From Streptomyces sp. SID12501 (GTDB lineage Bacteria; Actinomycetota; Actinomycetes; Streptomycetales; Streptomycetaceae): 64,000 bases of DNA. How positions within the stretch are numbered: position 1 is the first letter of the stretch; each line of letters opens with the position of its first letter. Where the stretch lies: assembly GCF_010550245.1 (NCBI RefSeq), contig NZ_JAAGLU010000016.1:1-64000 (forward strand). Direction: 5' to 3'. The position numbers and the translations under genes were made by a program. This document shows, piece after piece, positions 17,154 through 28,494 of this stretch. The notes beneath the pieces are model-generated. The model saw only the letters and a list, made by a program, of their open reading frames with translations, had not been told where the DNA came from and did not search any database.

Positions 17154-17228
17154 CGCCGGGAGCGCGTGCGTACTCCCGGCGCGTGTGTTCGTTTCACACG
17201 GGGCGCGCGGTCATTAACTGCGCGCCCC
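17154..17228. terminator. tandem perfect hairpins in the 317-bp gap before the ABC operon
   Basis: Two 9-bp perfect inverted repeats stand side by side: CGCCGGGAG (17154-17162) with CTCCCGGCG (17173-17181), and GGGGCGCGC (17200-17208) with GCGCGCCCC (17220-17228). They lie just after the MBL hydrolase gene on the minus strand and before the ABC operon promoter. They most likely insulate the two units. The remaining gap (16958-17153) has no gene and should carry the ABC promoter. Confidence 0.6.
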
Positions 17229-17274
17229 AGGGCTGGAGTTCACCACCCCGTGTGCGCGGTCTCCGCCGGCCGGT

Positions 17275-17931
17275 TCACCAGCCCCGCGCGTGCCACTCCT
17301 GCAGGTGGGGCCGCTCCGCACCCAGGGTGGTGTCGTTGCCGTGTCCGGGGTAGACCCAGCTCTCGTCCGGGAGCGGATCGAAGATCTTCGTCTCCACGTC
17401 GTGGATCAGGCTGGCGAAGGCCTCAGGGTCCTTGCGCGTGTTACCCACGCCGCCGGGGAAGAGGCAGTCCCCGGTGAATACGTGCGGATGCCCGTGCGGG
17501 TCGTCGTAGACGAGCGCGATCGAGCCCGGCGTGTGCCCGACCAGATGGCGCGCGGTGAGTTCCACGCGCCCGACGCGGATCGTGTCCCCGTCACCGACCG
17601 GCACATCGGTCGGTACGGGGATGCCCTCGGCGTCGTCCCGGCCCGCGTACGTACGGGCACCGGTGGCCGCCACGACGTCCGCGAGCGCCTGCCAGTGGTC
17701 CCCGTGCTGGTGCGTGGTGACGACCGACGCGATGCCGTCGTCACCGATCAGTGTGATCAGCGTATGGGCGTCGTTCGCCGCGTCGATCAGCAACTGCTCG
17801 TCCGTGGCCCGGCAGCGCAGCAGATAGGCGTTGTTGTTCATCGGGCCCACCGCGACCTTGGTGATCATCAGGTCGGGCAACTCGTGCACATCGGCAGGGC
17901 CGCCGACCTTCACCGCTCCGCTGTACGTCAT
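17275..17931 (-). CDS. MBL-fold metallohydrolase (glyoxalase II-like)
   Basis: 218 residues. The metal-binding motif is THQHGDH, with later ligands in GHTPGSIAL, FTGDCLFPGGVGN and VYPGHGNDT; these give a complete binuclear zinc site of the hydroxyacylglutathione-hydrolase-like group. Streptomyces use mycothiol rather than glutathione, so a mycothiol thioester or another ester is a more likely substrate. The DinB-like gene 30 bp upstream on the same strand also belongs to a family with mycothiol-dependent members, which fits. Confidence 0.88.
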   Translation of the reverse strand: MTYSGAVKVGGPADVHELPDLMITKVAVGPMNNNAYLLRCRATDEQLLIDAANDAHTLITLIGDDGIASVVTTHQHGDHWQALADVVAATGARTYAGRDDAEGIPVPTDVPVGDGDTIRVGRVELTARHLVGHTPGSIALVYDDPHGHPHVFTGDCLFPGGVGNTRKDPEAFASLIHDVETKIFDPLPDESWVYPGHGNDTTLGAERPHLQEWHARGW

Positions 17932-17961
17932 GACGTTCAGCCTATAGCGGCGGCGGTGACC

Positions 17962-18648
17962 CTAGAGCGGGGGCAGCGCGGGCAGGACGCCTCCCGGGAC
18001 GTCGAGTTCCGCTCCGGTGCGGCGGCCGGAGAGCCACCCCAGCAGCTCGGGCGCCGGTCCGGTGACCGTGACCTCGGGCTCGGTCGCCCCGCTTCCCGTG
18101 CTCCACGCGCGTGTGCCGTCCGTGATCACCGTGGGCGGCACCTCGGGGTGGCCGCTGAACCGGTCGGCCAGGAACGTGATCTCCCGCTCCGTGAACTCCG
18201 CCGGGAGGTCTTCGAGCTCGTACCCGATCCCCAGGTCCACGTGGTGCAGCTCGACCTCGGCCCAGCGACGGAACGGCAACGTGGAAGCAATGTCGGTGAC
18301 CCCGTTGCGCAGCTCCAGCGTGCGCGACCAGTCCGCCGGCGCTGCCCCCGCCTGCTGGAAGCGGGCCGCGCTGTCGCGCACGTCCGAGAGCTGTACGTCG
18401 AGAGGGCGTGGGGCGTCCCGCTCGATGCCGGCGTCCCGGGCCTCTCCGGAGACGTACATGGGACGTCCTTCGAGGGCGTTCACGAGGGCGTCCGCGTTGC
18501 GGGCGATGTGGGCGAGGACGTGGCCGCGGGTCCAGCCCGGCAACCGTGACGGTTCGGCCACCGAATCGTTGTTCAATTTCGCTGCTGCGGTGAGCAGCCG
18601 TTCCGTCGCGTCGCGTACAGATGCCAGGTCGCGCTCATGATCGAACAT
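17962..18648 (-). CDS. maleylpyruvate isomerase family (DinB-like) protein
   Basis: 228 residues of the mycothiol-dependent maleylpyruvate isomerase / DinB-like four-helix family. The N-terminal metal site is suggested by LPGWTRGHVLAHIARNADAL and the later AEVELHHVDLGIGYE. A C-terminal SCP2-like part (PAPELLGWLSGRRTGAEL) completes the usual two-domain form. Many members are mycothiol transferases of unknown substrate. ATG at 18648 (MFDHERDLASVRDATERLL) is the conserved start. Divergent from uvrA and probably co-transcribed with the MBL hydrolase gene. Confidence 0.85.
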   Translation of the reverse strand: MFDHERDLASVRDATERLLTAAAKLNNDSVAEPSRLPGWTRGHVLAHIARNADALVNALEGRPMYVSGEARDAGIERDAPRPLDVQLSDVRDSAARFQQAGAAPADWSRTLELRNGVTDIASTLPFRRWAEVELHHVDLGIGYELEDLPAEFTEREITFLADRFSGHPEVPPTVITDGTRAWSTGSGATEPEVTVTGPAPELLGWLSGRRTGAELDVPGGVLPALPPL

Positions 18649-18792
18649 GGAGTCGACGATAGCCCCGCCACACGTTCGGGTGAAGGTGGTGGACCATGCC
18701 CGCAAATCGAATGTGCGTGCTATATGGTCGAGTGCGGCGTCGGGCATGCTGGATGGCCGGGGATTGTTACCGCCCCAGGAATCCGACCGGCG

Positions 18793-18815
18793 TTGTCAGT
18801 GGCTCCCCCTAGTCT
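18793..18815 (+). promoter_or_regulatory. RecA-NDp/PafBC-type promoter of uvrA
   Basis: TTGTCAGTG (18793-18801), eight bases, TAGTCT (18810-18815): a perfect fit to tTGTCRgtg-N8-TAnnnT. Transcription should start near 18822, giving a leader of about 50 nt that contains AAGAAAGG before the uvrA start. Confidence 0.78.
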
Positions 18816-18871
18816 GAGAAAGCACGGGGGCCCCGCCCCTGTCACTTCTCCCAAGAAAGGTGCGGACCGGC

Positions 18872-21862
<2,991 letters not shown>

Positions 21863-21904
21863 ACTGTCGACGCGCTCGGAGACCACGGCGCACACAGCGG
21901 ACAC

Positions 21905-21942
21905 GGCGGCCCGCGGGAACTCTGGACTCCCCGCGGGCCGCC
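21905..21942. terminator. bidirectional terminator between uvrA and the sugar kinase
   Basis: A perfect 13-bp stem, GGCGGCCCGCGGG (21905-21917) with CCCGCGGGCCGCC (21930-21942), 12-nt loop, between two converging genes. Confidence 0.75.
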
Positions 21943-21976
21943 ACACGTTCACTGTCCCCAGGTCGGCGAACGGCCC

Positions 21977-22888
21977 CTACAGCGCGCCCAGTTCGGCCGC
22001 GTACGGCGGCTCCGCTCCCGCTCGTGAGCAGGTGATCGCCGCCGCGCGGGCCGCTAGGCGGAGCAGGCCGGTCCAGCCGTCGGGGCCCAGGCCGGCCAGG
22101 GCCGCCGGGGACAGCGCGTCCCGGGCCGACAGGCCGTGCAGCAGCGCCGCGTTCACGGTGTCGCCCGCGCCGATCGTGTCCACGACGTCGACCTGCTCGC
22201 CGGGTACGGAGTGTTCCGCGCCGTCACGGGTGAAGACGGTCAGCCCGTCGCCGCCCCGGGTGACCACGACGGCAGAAGGGCCGGCGGCCAGCCACTCGCG
22301 CGGAGTCCCGCCGAGCCACTTCGCGTCCTCCTCCGAGAGCTTGAGCAGCGACACCGAAGGCAGCCAACTCGTGAAACGGGCCCGGTAGGCGTCCGCGTCG
22401 GGAATCAACACCGCCCTGATGTTCGGATCGAGCGCGGTGAACACGCCCTGTGCGGCGGCGCTCCGCAGCAGTTCCTCGTACGCGCTCGCGCCCGGCTCCA
22501 GGACCAGCGAGCAGGTGCCGAAGGACACCGCCCGGGCTGTGCCGGGGAGTCGAGCGGGTGCCGTGAACAGCCGGTCGGCGGTGCCCTCGACGTAGAAGGA
22601 GTAGGCGGCCGAGCCGTCCGCACCGATCGAGGCGACCGCGAGAGTCGTCGGCTCGCTGCCGCGCTGTACGGACGACACGTCGACGCCTGCCTCACGCAGC
22701 CCGGCGAGCAGCGCCTCGCCGAAGGCGTCGGACGAGACGCGGGAACAGAACGCGGTGGGGGAGCCGAGCCGGCCGAGAGCGACCGCCGTGTTGTAGGGCC
22801 CGCCACCGAGCGCCGGTCGCAGATCCGCGAGGGCACCCGCCGCACGCGGCACCAGGTCGATGAGTGCCTCACCGGCGACGACGATCAT
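21977..22888 (-). CDS. PfkB-family carbohydrate kinase (fructokinase-like)
   Basis: 303 residues of the ribokinase/PfkB fold. The N-terminal motif is GGGPYNTAVALGRLG and the C-terminal one VDTIGAGDTVNAALLHGL, which holds the anion hole and catalytic Asp. The start MIVVAGEALIDLVPR resembles bacterial fructokinases and 2-keto-3-deoxygluconate kinases; the sugar cannot be fixed by eye. Its ATG overlaps the stop of the LacI-type regulator (ATGA), so the two are translationally coupled and the regulator should respond to the sugar or sugar phosphate. Confidence 0.92.
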   Translation of the reverse strand: MIVVAGEALIDLVPRAAGALADLRPALGGGPYNTAVALGRLGSPTAFCSRVSSDAFGEALLAGLREAGVDVSSVQRGSEPTTLAVASIGADGSAAYSFYVEGTADRLFTAPARLPGTARAVSFGTCSLVLEPGASAYEELLRSAAAQGVFTALDPNIRAVLIPDADAYRARFTSWLPSVSLLKLSEEDAKWLGGTPREWLAAGPSAVVVTRGGDGLTVFTRDGAEHSVPGEQVDVVDTIGAGDTVNAALLHGLSARDALSPAALAGLGPDGWTGLLRLAARAAAITCSRAGAEPPYAAELGAL

Positions 22889-23949
22889 GAGACGGGTCCT
22901 TTCTCGGCCTGGCAGGGGTTCTCGGGGTGCTCCCGGTCGGCACATCCGCACGACTCGCGATGGACGAACGTGCACGGGAGCCGCACGGTCCGGGTCGGGC
23001 GGTCCGGATCGGCCAGGCGGTCCAGGAGCAGACGTACGGCCTGGGCGCCGATGTCCTTGCCGGGCTGCGCGATCGCGGTGAGCCCCGGGGTGAAGAGGTC
23101 GGCCCAGGCGAAGTCGTCGAAGCAGCACAGCGCCAGGTCGTCCGGCACGCTGAGGCCCCGCTCGCGCAGGGCGCGCAGGGTGCCGATGGTCATCGCGTTG
23201 TTGGCGGTGACGAGGGCGGTCGGCGGTGCCGCGAGGGAGAGCAGGGCGGCGGTGGCCCGCTCGGCACCCTCCGACTCGGAGTCGCCATGGGCCACCAGGC
23301 GTTCGTCGTGGGGCAGCCCCGCGGACGCGAGGCCGATGCGGTAGCCGGCGATCCGTTCCGCTGTCGTGCTGAGGCCGGGGCGGCCCGCGACCAGGCCGAT
23401 GCGCTTGTGGCCGAGTGCGGTGAGGTGAGCCGTCAGCCGGGCCATGGGTTCGGAGTTCTCGGCACACACCTGGTCGAAGCGGGAGGTGTTGTCCGAGGGA
23501 GTGTCGAGCAGCCGGTCAAGGAGCACCGTCGGTACCTCGTGCCGTGTCAGGTAGGCCACCAGGGCGCCCGGATCCGCCGAGGGGGCGACGATCATGCCGT
23601 CCACGCGTCGTTCGTGCAGCAGCTGGACGACCTTGCGCTCGTGCTCGGGGTCGTCGTGCGGGTCTGCGACAAGGAGGCTGTAGCCGTGTTCCAGAGCGCC
23701 GGCCTCGACGCCCTGGAGGATCTCCGTGAAGTACGGGTTGCTGATCGCCGACACCGCGAGTCCGATGGACCGCGTCCGAGCGGTGACCAGGGAACGGGCC
23801 AGCGTGTTCGGGGTGTAGCCCAGCACCTCGATGGCGTCGAGTACGGCCTGACGGGTCGCGGGGCGCACGGCACGGGTGTCGTTCAGTACGTGGGAGACGG
23901 TCGCCACGGACACGCCCGCGTGCTGTGCCACGTCGGCCATCGTCGCCAT
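22885..23949 (-). CDS. LacI-family transcriptional regulator
   Basis: 354 residues. The helix-turn-helix is at 4-25 (MADVAQHAGVSVATVSHVLN), with hinge helix NTLARSLVTARTRSIGLAVS and a periplasmic-binding-protein-like ligand domain (NPYFTEILQGVEAGALEHGY; LCCFDDFAWADLFTPGLTAI). The C-terminus has a short cysteine-containing extension (ESCGCADREHPENPCQ), perhaps a redox or metal site. A 15-bp-arm dyad just upstream (24010-24043) is the expected operator, so it should repress itself and the sugar kinase. Start at 23949; the Met three codons later is an alternative. Confidence 0.93.
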   Translation of the reverse strand: MATMADVAQHAGVSVATVSHVLNDTRAVRPATRQAVLDAIEVLGYTPNTLARSLVTARTRSIGLAVSAISNPYFTEILQGVEAGALEHGYSLLVADPHDDPEHERKVVQLLHERRVDGMIVAPSADPGALVAYLTRHEVPTVLLDRLLDTPSDNTSRFDQVCAENSEPMARLTAHLTALGHKRIGLVAGRPGLSTTAERIAGYRIGLASAGLPHDERLVAHGDSESEGAERATAALLSLAAPPTALVTANNAMTIGTLRALRERGLSVPDDLALCCFDDFAWADLFTPGLTAIAQPGKDIGAQAVRLLLDRLADPDRPTRTVRLPCTFVHRESCGCADREHPENPCQAEKGPVS

Positions 23950-24009
23950 GGAGTCCCGTCTTCCCGCCCCGGTCGGGCTTCGACGGCGGCAACGTATCGC
24001 ATACGCAGA

Positions 24010-24043
24010 CATACGTAAACGCTTGCGTAAGCGTTTACGTATG
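24010..24043. promoter_or_regulatory. LacI-type operator, 15-bp perfect arms
   Basis: The arm at 24010-24024 (CATACGTAAACGCTT) is repeated in perfect inversion at 24029-24043 around a 4-bp centre GCGT. The inner part, AAACGCTT/AAGCGTTT, is typical of LacI-family operators. Further half-sites surround it: CGTATCGCATACG at 23993-24005 and GCGCTTACG at 24043-24051. The main dyad lies about 60 bp ahead of the LacI gene start, where it can block its promoter. Confidence 0.85.
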
Positions 24044-24051
24044 CGCTTACG

Positions 24052-25008
24052 TCACTCCCAGTCCCAGCCGATCCCCAGGATTCCCGGTCGTAGCCTCGGT
24101 TCGACGAGGTGGACCGAGCGGTGGTGGGCGCTCACCGCCAGGTCCTGGCGACCACTTCGGGGCGCCGCGGCCGAGTGCTGGACGAACCGGTGGCAGCGCA
24201 CCGGCAGGGACCCGTCGTCGAAGCGGACCTGGAGCGCGTACTGGCCGCCCGCCACGCCGAATCCGCGCACGTACTCACGGGACACGCCCGCGGTGCCGTC
24301 CTCCACGGCGTACCGGAAGAGGAACGTATCGCCTGCGCGCAGCCGTGTGTCGAAGAGGAGTTCGGCGACGAGTACCCCGGTGTCGTGGTGCCGGCGTATC
24401 CGCCCTGTGCGGCAGTTCTCCAGGGCGTGGACCGACATGCGGTCCGGCGCGCAGCCGGGGTCGCCGTGGTGCACGGCGACGAAACGGTCCATGCCGTCCC
24501 TGTGGGCGCGCACGATGTGATGGGCCTCGCGGGCGAGAAGTTCACGGTGCGTGCCGATCCGTACCCGTTCGTGCAGGCCGAGGGTGTGCAGACCGCCGTC
24601 GAGCGGCGCCTCCAGCTCGGTCAGCAGCTCTTCCAGGGCTCCGGAGGCCTCCACCAGGGAGCGGTACGAACGCCCGGCTGGATGCTGTGCGCGTTCGTCG
24701 TCCTGAGTGAGCAGCCGGATCAACGACTCGTCCGGTAGCTGGAGGATCTCCTCCAGGGCCCGCACGGCTCGCAGCGACTCGGGGCGCTGCGGGCGGCGGG
24801 CGCCCTGCTGCCAGTAACTCAGGCTGGTGACGCCGACCTTGACCCCGTACCGCCACAGATGGTGCTGGACGCGTTGCAACGGCAGCCCGCGCGCGGTGAT
24901 CGCGGCCCGCAGTGCCACATGGAAGGGGCCGTTTCGCAGAGCCGTCTCCAGTTCCGCGGTGGAGTCCTCCGCGATGACGTCGTCCGCGTGCGGTGTGCCT
25001 CGGCGCAT
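24052..25008 (-). CDS. HTH (XRE-like) regulator with a C-terminal all-beta domain
   Basis: 318 residues. Residues about 28-95 contain an N-terminal HTH-like region (HHLWRYGVKVGVTSLSYWQQ, then GARRPQRPESLRAVRALEEI), typical of Streptomyces XRE-related regulators. A helical middle (RSYRSLVEASGALEELLTEL) and a beta-rich C-terminal part (AELLFDTRLRAGDTFLFRYA; GQYALQVRFDDGSLPVRC; LVEPRLRPGILGIGWDWE) follow. I do not recognise a named member or ligand. AGAAGGG precedes the ATG. It is divergent from uvrC and lies directly upstream of the LacI operator on the same strand. Confidence 0.75.
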   Translation of the reverse strand: MRRGTPHADDVIAEDSTAELETALRNGPFHVALRAAITARGLPLQRVQHHLWRYGVKVGVTSLSYWQQGARRPQRPESLRAVRALEEILQLPDESLIRLLTQDDERAQHPAGRSYRSLVEASGALEELLTELEAPLDGGLHTLGLHERVRIGTHRELLAREAHHIVRAHRDGMDRFVAVHHGDPGCAPDRMSVHALENCRTGRIRRHHDTGVLVAELLFDTRLRAGDTFLFRYAVEDGTAGVSREYVRGFGVAGGQYALQVRFDDGSLPVRCHRFVQHSAAAPRSGRQDLAVSAHHRSVHLVEPRLRPGILGIGWDWE

Positions 25009-25321
25009 GCAGGGGCCCTTCTGTGAATGATCGCGGCGGCTGGTCGGACCGCGCGCGTGGGTCGAACCGTGGCGGCCCGGCGGGCGTACACGGCGTTGTC
25101 GTCCTCGTCCCCGTGTCCTTGTGTCCGCACGTGCGTACGCGGCCGTTCACCGCCCCGAGTTCTCCCGCATTGAAGCGTGTTGACCAAGGCGCGACAACAC
25201 CTGAGGCGCAACATGCGCGACTGCCGAGGCTCTCACCTCCCTGCCCGCCCCTCCCCGGGGACCGGGGGCGTCGGTCCACAGGATCACCGCGCTGTCACAC
25301 CCCGCCAGTAGGGTGTGAGAC
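25009..25321. other. 313-bp divergent region between the HTH gene and uvrC
   Basis: No gene seen. It holds the uvrC promoter at its right end (25292-25314) and a 6-bp inverted repeat GTGTTG (25176-25181) / CAACAC (25194-25199) that could be an operator for the HTH gene. The rest is unremarkable GC-rich sequence. Confidence 0.5.
25292..25314 (+). promoter_or_regulatory. RecA-NDp/PafBC-type promoter of uvrC
   Basis: CTGTCACAC (25292-25300), eight bases, TAGGGT (25309-25314). The TGTCA core and exact spacing are kept but the following GTG is CAC, so this is the weakest of the six. The uvrC ATG begins 7 bases after the -10 box, again predicting a leaderless mRNA. Confidence 0.55.
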
Positions 25322-27442
25322 ATGGCCGACCCCTCCAGCTACCGCCCCAAGCCGGGACAGATCCCGGACTCTCCCGGGGTGTACAAATTCCGCGACGAGC
25401 ACCGCCGGGTGATCTACGTCGGGAAGGCGAAAAGCCTGCGCCAGCGCCTGGCCAGTTACTTCCAGGATCTGGCCGGCCTCCACCCGCGCACCCGCACGAT
25501 GGTCACCACGGCCGCCTCCGTGGAGTGGACGGTGGTGTCCACGGAGGTCGAGGCGCTTCAGCTGGAGTACTCCTGGATCAAGGAGTTCGACCCCCGTTTC
25601 AACGTCAAGTACCGCGACGACAAGAGCTACCCGTATCTCGCGGTGACCATGAACGAGGAGTACCCGCGCGTGCAGGTGCTGCGCGGTCAGAAACGCAAGG
25701 GCGTCCGCTACTTCGGGCCGTACGGCCACGCGTGGGCGATCCGCGACACCGTGGACCTGCTCCTGCGCGTCTTCCCGGTACGCACCTGCTCGGCCGGCGT
25801 CTTCAAGAACGCCGCCCGCACCGGCCGCCCCTGCCTCCTCGGCTACATCGGCAAGTGCTCGGCGCCCTGCGTAGGGCGGGTGTCGGCCGAGGAACACCGC
25901 GACCTGGCCGACGAGTTCAGCGACTTCATGGCCGGCCGCACGGGGACGTACATCCGCCGGCTCGAACAGCGGATGACGCAAGCGGCCGAGGAGATGGAGT
26001 ACGAACGGGCGGCCCGGCTGCGCGACGACGTCGAGGCCCTGCGGAAGGCCATGGAGAAGAGCGCGGTCGTGCTCGCCGACGCGACCGACGCCGACCTGAT
26101 CGCGGTCGCCGAGGACGAACTGGAAGCGGCCGTGCAGATCTTCCACGTACGCGGTGGGCGGGTGCGCGGCCAGCGGGGCTGGGTGACCGACAAGGTCGAG
26201 GAGATCACCACCGGGGCTCTGGTCGAGCACGCCCTCCAGCAGCTCTACGGGGAGGAGAAGGGCGACTCCGTGCCCAAGGAGGTCCTCGTCCCCGCGCTGC
26301 CCGACCCCGTGGAGCCCGTCCAGGAGTGGCTGGCCGAGCGGCGCGGATCCGGTGTGTCGCTGCGTATCCCGCAGCGCGGCGACAAGAAGGCCCTCATGGA
26401 GACGGTGCAGCGCAACGCGCAGCATTCGCTCGTGCTGCACAAGACCAAGCGCGCCTCCGACCTGACGACCCGCTCGCGCGCCCTGGAGGAGATCGCCGAG
26501 GCCCTCGACCTGGACAGCGCCCCGCTGCGGATCGAGTGCTACGACATCTCCCACCTCCAGGGCGACGACGTGGTGGCCTCGATGGTCGTCTTCGAGGACG
26601 GCCTGCAGCGCAAGAGCGAGTACCGCCGCTTCCAGATCAAGGGCTTCGAGGGGCAGGACGACGTCCGGTCCATGCACGAGGTCATCGGCCGTCGCTTCAA
26701 GCGCTACATCGCCGAGAAGGAGAAGACCGGGGAATGGGCGGACGGCCAGGAATCCGGCCAGGAACACGGCCCGGGCAACCCTCGGGAACCCGGTCGGGAA
26801 CCCGGTGAGGAGCTGAAGGACGAAGAGGGGCGGCCCAAGCGGTTCGCCTATCCGCCGCAGCTCGTCGTCGTCGACGGCGGGCAGCCGCAGGTCGCCGCCG
26901 CCCAGCGGGCGCTGGACGAGCTGGGGATCGACGACATCGCCGTCTGCGGCCTCGCCAAGCGGCTGGAGGAGGTCTGGGTCCCCGGCGAGGACGACCCGGT
27001 GATCCTGCCCCGCACCAGTGAGGGCCTGTATCTGCTCCAGCGTGTGCGTGACGAGGCCCACCGCTTCGCGATCACCTACCAGCGCGTGAAACGGGCCAAA
27101 CGCTTCCGGGCGAGTCCGCTGGACGACGTGCCCGGACTCGGCGAAACCCGGAAACAGGCGCTGATCAAGCATTTCGGCTCGGTGAAAAAGCTGCGGTCCG
27201 CCACAATCGACCAGATCCGCGAGGTTCCCGGCATAGGCCTCAAGACGGCCGAGACGATCGCCGTAACCCTCGCACAGGCGGCCCCGGCCGCACCCGCCGT
27301 GAACACGGCGACCGGAGAGATCATGGACTACACAGCGGACACAGCAGACACGCAGGACGGGGCACCCGTTACGAGGGCGGATGCCCCGGGGCAGCCCGTA
27401 GCCGCGGGTGCCCCGGACGAGCGACGGGCGCAGGAGACATGA
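25322..27442 (+). CDS. uvrC: excinuclease ABC subunit C (UvrC)
   Basis: 706 residues. The dual-incision nuclease of nucleotide excision repair. N-terminal GIY-YIG nuclease (SPGVYKFRDEHRRVIYVGKA), a cysteine cluster region (CSAGVFKNAARTGRPCLLGY), a UVR motif (MEYERAARLRDDVEALRKAM), the RNase H-like second nuclease (RIECYDISHLQGDDVVASMV; LVVVDGGQPQV) and C-terminal helix-hairpin-helix pair (LDDVPGLGETRKQALIKHF; REVPGIGLKTAETIAV). Residues about 475-505 form a glycine/proline/glutamate-rich insertion made of near-repeats, probably a flexible loop. Its stop overlaps the rapZ start (ATGA). Confidence 0.98.
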   Translation: MADPSSYRPKPGQIPDSPGVYKFRDEHRRVIYVGKAKSLRQRLASYFQDLAGLHPRTRTMVTTAASVEWTVVSTEVEALQLEYSWIKEFDPRFNVKYRDDKSYPYLAVTMNEEYPRVQVLRGQKRKGVRYFGPYGHAWAIRDTVDLLLRVFPVRTCSAGVFKNAARTGRPCLLGYIGKCSAPCVGRVSAEEHRDLADEFSDFMAGRTGTYIRRLEQRMTQAAEEMEYERAARLRDDVEALRKAMEKSAVVLADATDADLIAVAEDELEAAVQIFHVRGGRVRGQRGWVTDKVEEITTGALVEHALQQLYGEEKGDSVPKEVLVPALPDPVEPVQEWLAERRGSGVSLRIPQRGDKKALMETVQRNAQHSLVLHKTKRASDLTTRSRALEEIAEALDLDSAPLRIECYDISHLQGDDVVASMVVFEDGLQRKSEYRRFQIKGFEGQDDVRSMHEVIGRRFKRYIAEKEKTGEWADGQESGQEHGPGNPREPGREPGEELKDEEGRPKRFAYPPQLVVVDGGQPQVAAAQRALDELGIDDIAVCGLAKRLEEVWVPGEDDPVILPRTSEGLYLLQRVRDEAHRFAITYQRVKRAKRFRASPLDDVPGLGETRKQALIKHFGSVKKLRSATIDQIREVPGIGLKTAETIAVTLAQAAPAAPAVNTATGEIMDYTADTADTQDGAPVTRADAPGQPVAAGAPDERRAQET

Positions 27443-28494
27443 GCGAGCACGCCGAGACACCGAAGGCCGAGCGCACAGCGGAAGCCCAGACAGGTCACAA
27501 GGAAGCGGGCGATGATCGCTCGCGACACGCCGAGGGCCCGGCACCGGGCGACACGGCGGGTCAGGAACCACCGGGCCAGGAAGACGGAGAGCAAGTGGGT
27601 ACGGGCATCGAGACAGCAGGGGTCGCCGAACCGGCCATCCCCGAGCTGGTGATCATCTCCGGCATGTCCGGAGCCGGCCGTTCGACGGCAGCCAAGTGTC
27701 TGGAGGACCTCGGCTGGTTCGTCGTCGACAACCTGCCGCCCGCGCTGATCCCCACCATGGTGGAGCTCGGCGCCCGCTCCCAGGGCAACGTCGCCAGGAT
27801 CGCGGTCGTCGTCGACGTACGCGGCAGGCGTTTCTTCGACAACCTGCGTGAGTCGCTCGCCGATCTGGCGGTGAAGGGCGTCACCCGGCGGATCGTCTTC
27901 CTGGAGTCCTCGGACGACGCCCTGGTGCGCCGTTTCGAGTCGGTGCGTCGGCCGCACCCCCTCCAGGGGGACGGCCGCATCGTCGACGGCATCGACGCCG
28001 AGCGCGAACTGCTGCGCGAACTGCGCGGCGACGCCGACCTGGTGATCGACACCTCCAGCCTCAACGTGCACGAACTGCGCGCCAAGATGGACGCCCAGTT
28101 CGCCGGCGACGAGGAGCCCGAGCTGCGGGCCACGGTGATGTCCTTCGGCTTCAAGTACGGCCTGCCGGTCGACGCCGACCTCGTCGTGGACATGCGGTTC
28201 CTGCCCAACCCGCACTGGGTCCCGGAGCTGCGCCCCTACACCGGCCTCAACGAGGAGGTGTCGGCGTACGTCTTCAACCAGCCCGGCGCCAAGGAGTTCA
28301 TCGACCGGTACACGGAGCTCCTCCAGCTCATCGCCGCCGGATACCGCCGCGAGGGCAAGCGCTATGTGACCATCGCGGTCGGCTGCACCGGCGGCAAGCA
28401 CCGCTCGGTCGCCACCTCCGAGAAGCTCGCCGCCCGCCTCGTCTCGCAGGGCGTGGAGACCGTGATCGTGCACCGGGACATGGGACGGGAATGA
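27439..28494 (+). CDS. rapZ: RapZ/YvcJ-family nucleotide-binding protein
   Basis: 351 residues. The first 65-70 are hydrophilic and probably disordered. Then a P-loop ISGMSGAGRSTAAKCLEDLG (Gly75 to Thr83) in which the Walker lysine is arginine (Arg81). The C-terminal domain has MSFGFKYGLPVDADLVVDMR, FLPNPHW and IAVGCTGGKHRSVATSEKL, which bind RNA and metabolite in E. coli RapZ. There it guides the sRNA GlmZ to control glucosamine-6-phosphate synthase; the actinobacterial role is not clear. Coupled by ATGA overlaps to both uvrC and yvcK. Confidence 0.95.
   Translation: MSEHAETPKAERTAEAQTGHKEAGDDRSRHAEGPAPGDTAGQEPPGQEDGEQVGTGIETAGVAEPAIPELVIISGMSGAGRSTAAKCLEDLGWFVVDNLPPALIPTMVELGARSQGNVARIAVVVDVRGRRFFDNLRESLADLAVKGVTRRIVFLESSDDALVRRFESVRRPHPLQGDGRIVDGIDAERELLRELRGDADLVIDTSSLNVHELRAKMDAQFAGDEEPELRATVMSFGFKYGLPVDADLVVDMRFLPNPHWVPELRPYTGLNEEVSAYVFNQPGAKEFIDRYTELLQLIAAGYRREGKRYVTIAVGCTGGKHRSVATSEKLAARLVSQGVETVIVHRDMGRE

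Noticed and set aside
18641..18656. LexA-box-like TCGAACATGGAGTCGA near uvrA
   Set aside because: It matches 10 of 12 positions of TCGAAC-N4-GTTCGA as I recall it, but lies about 150 bp upstream over the start codon of the divergent gene, and the right half is poor. The RecA-NDp-type promoter is a better explanation for damage control.
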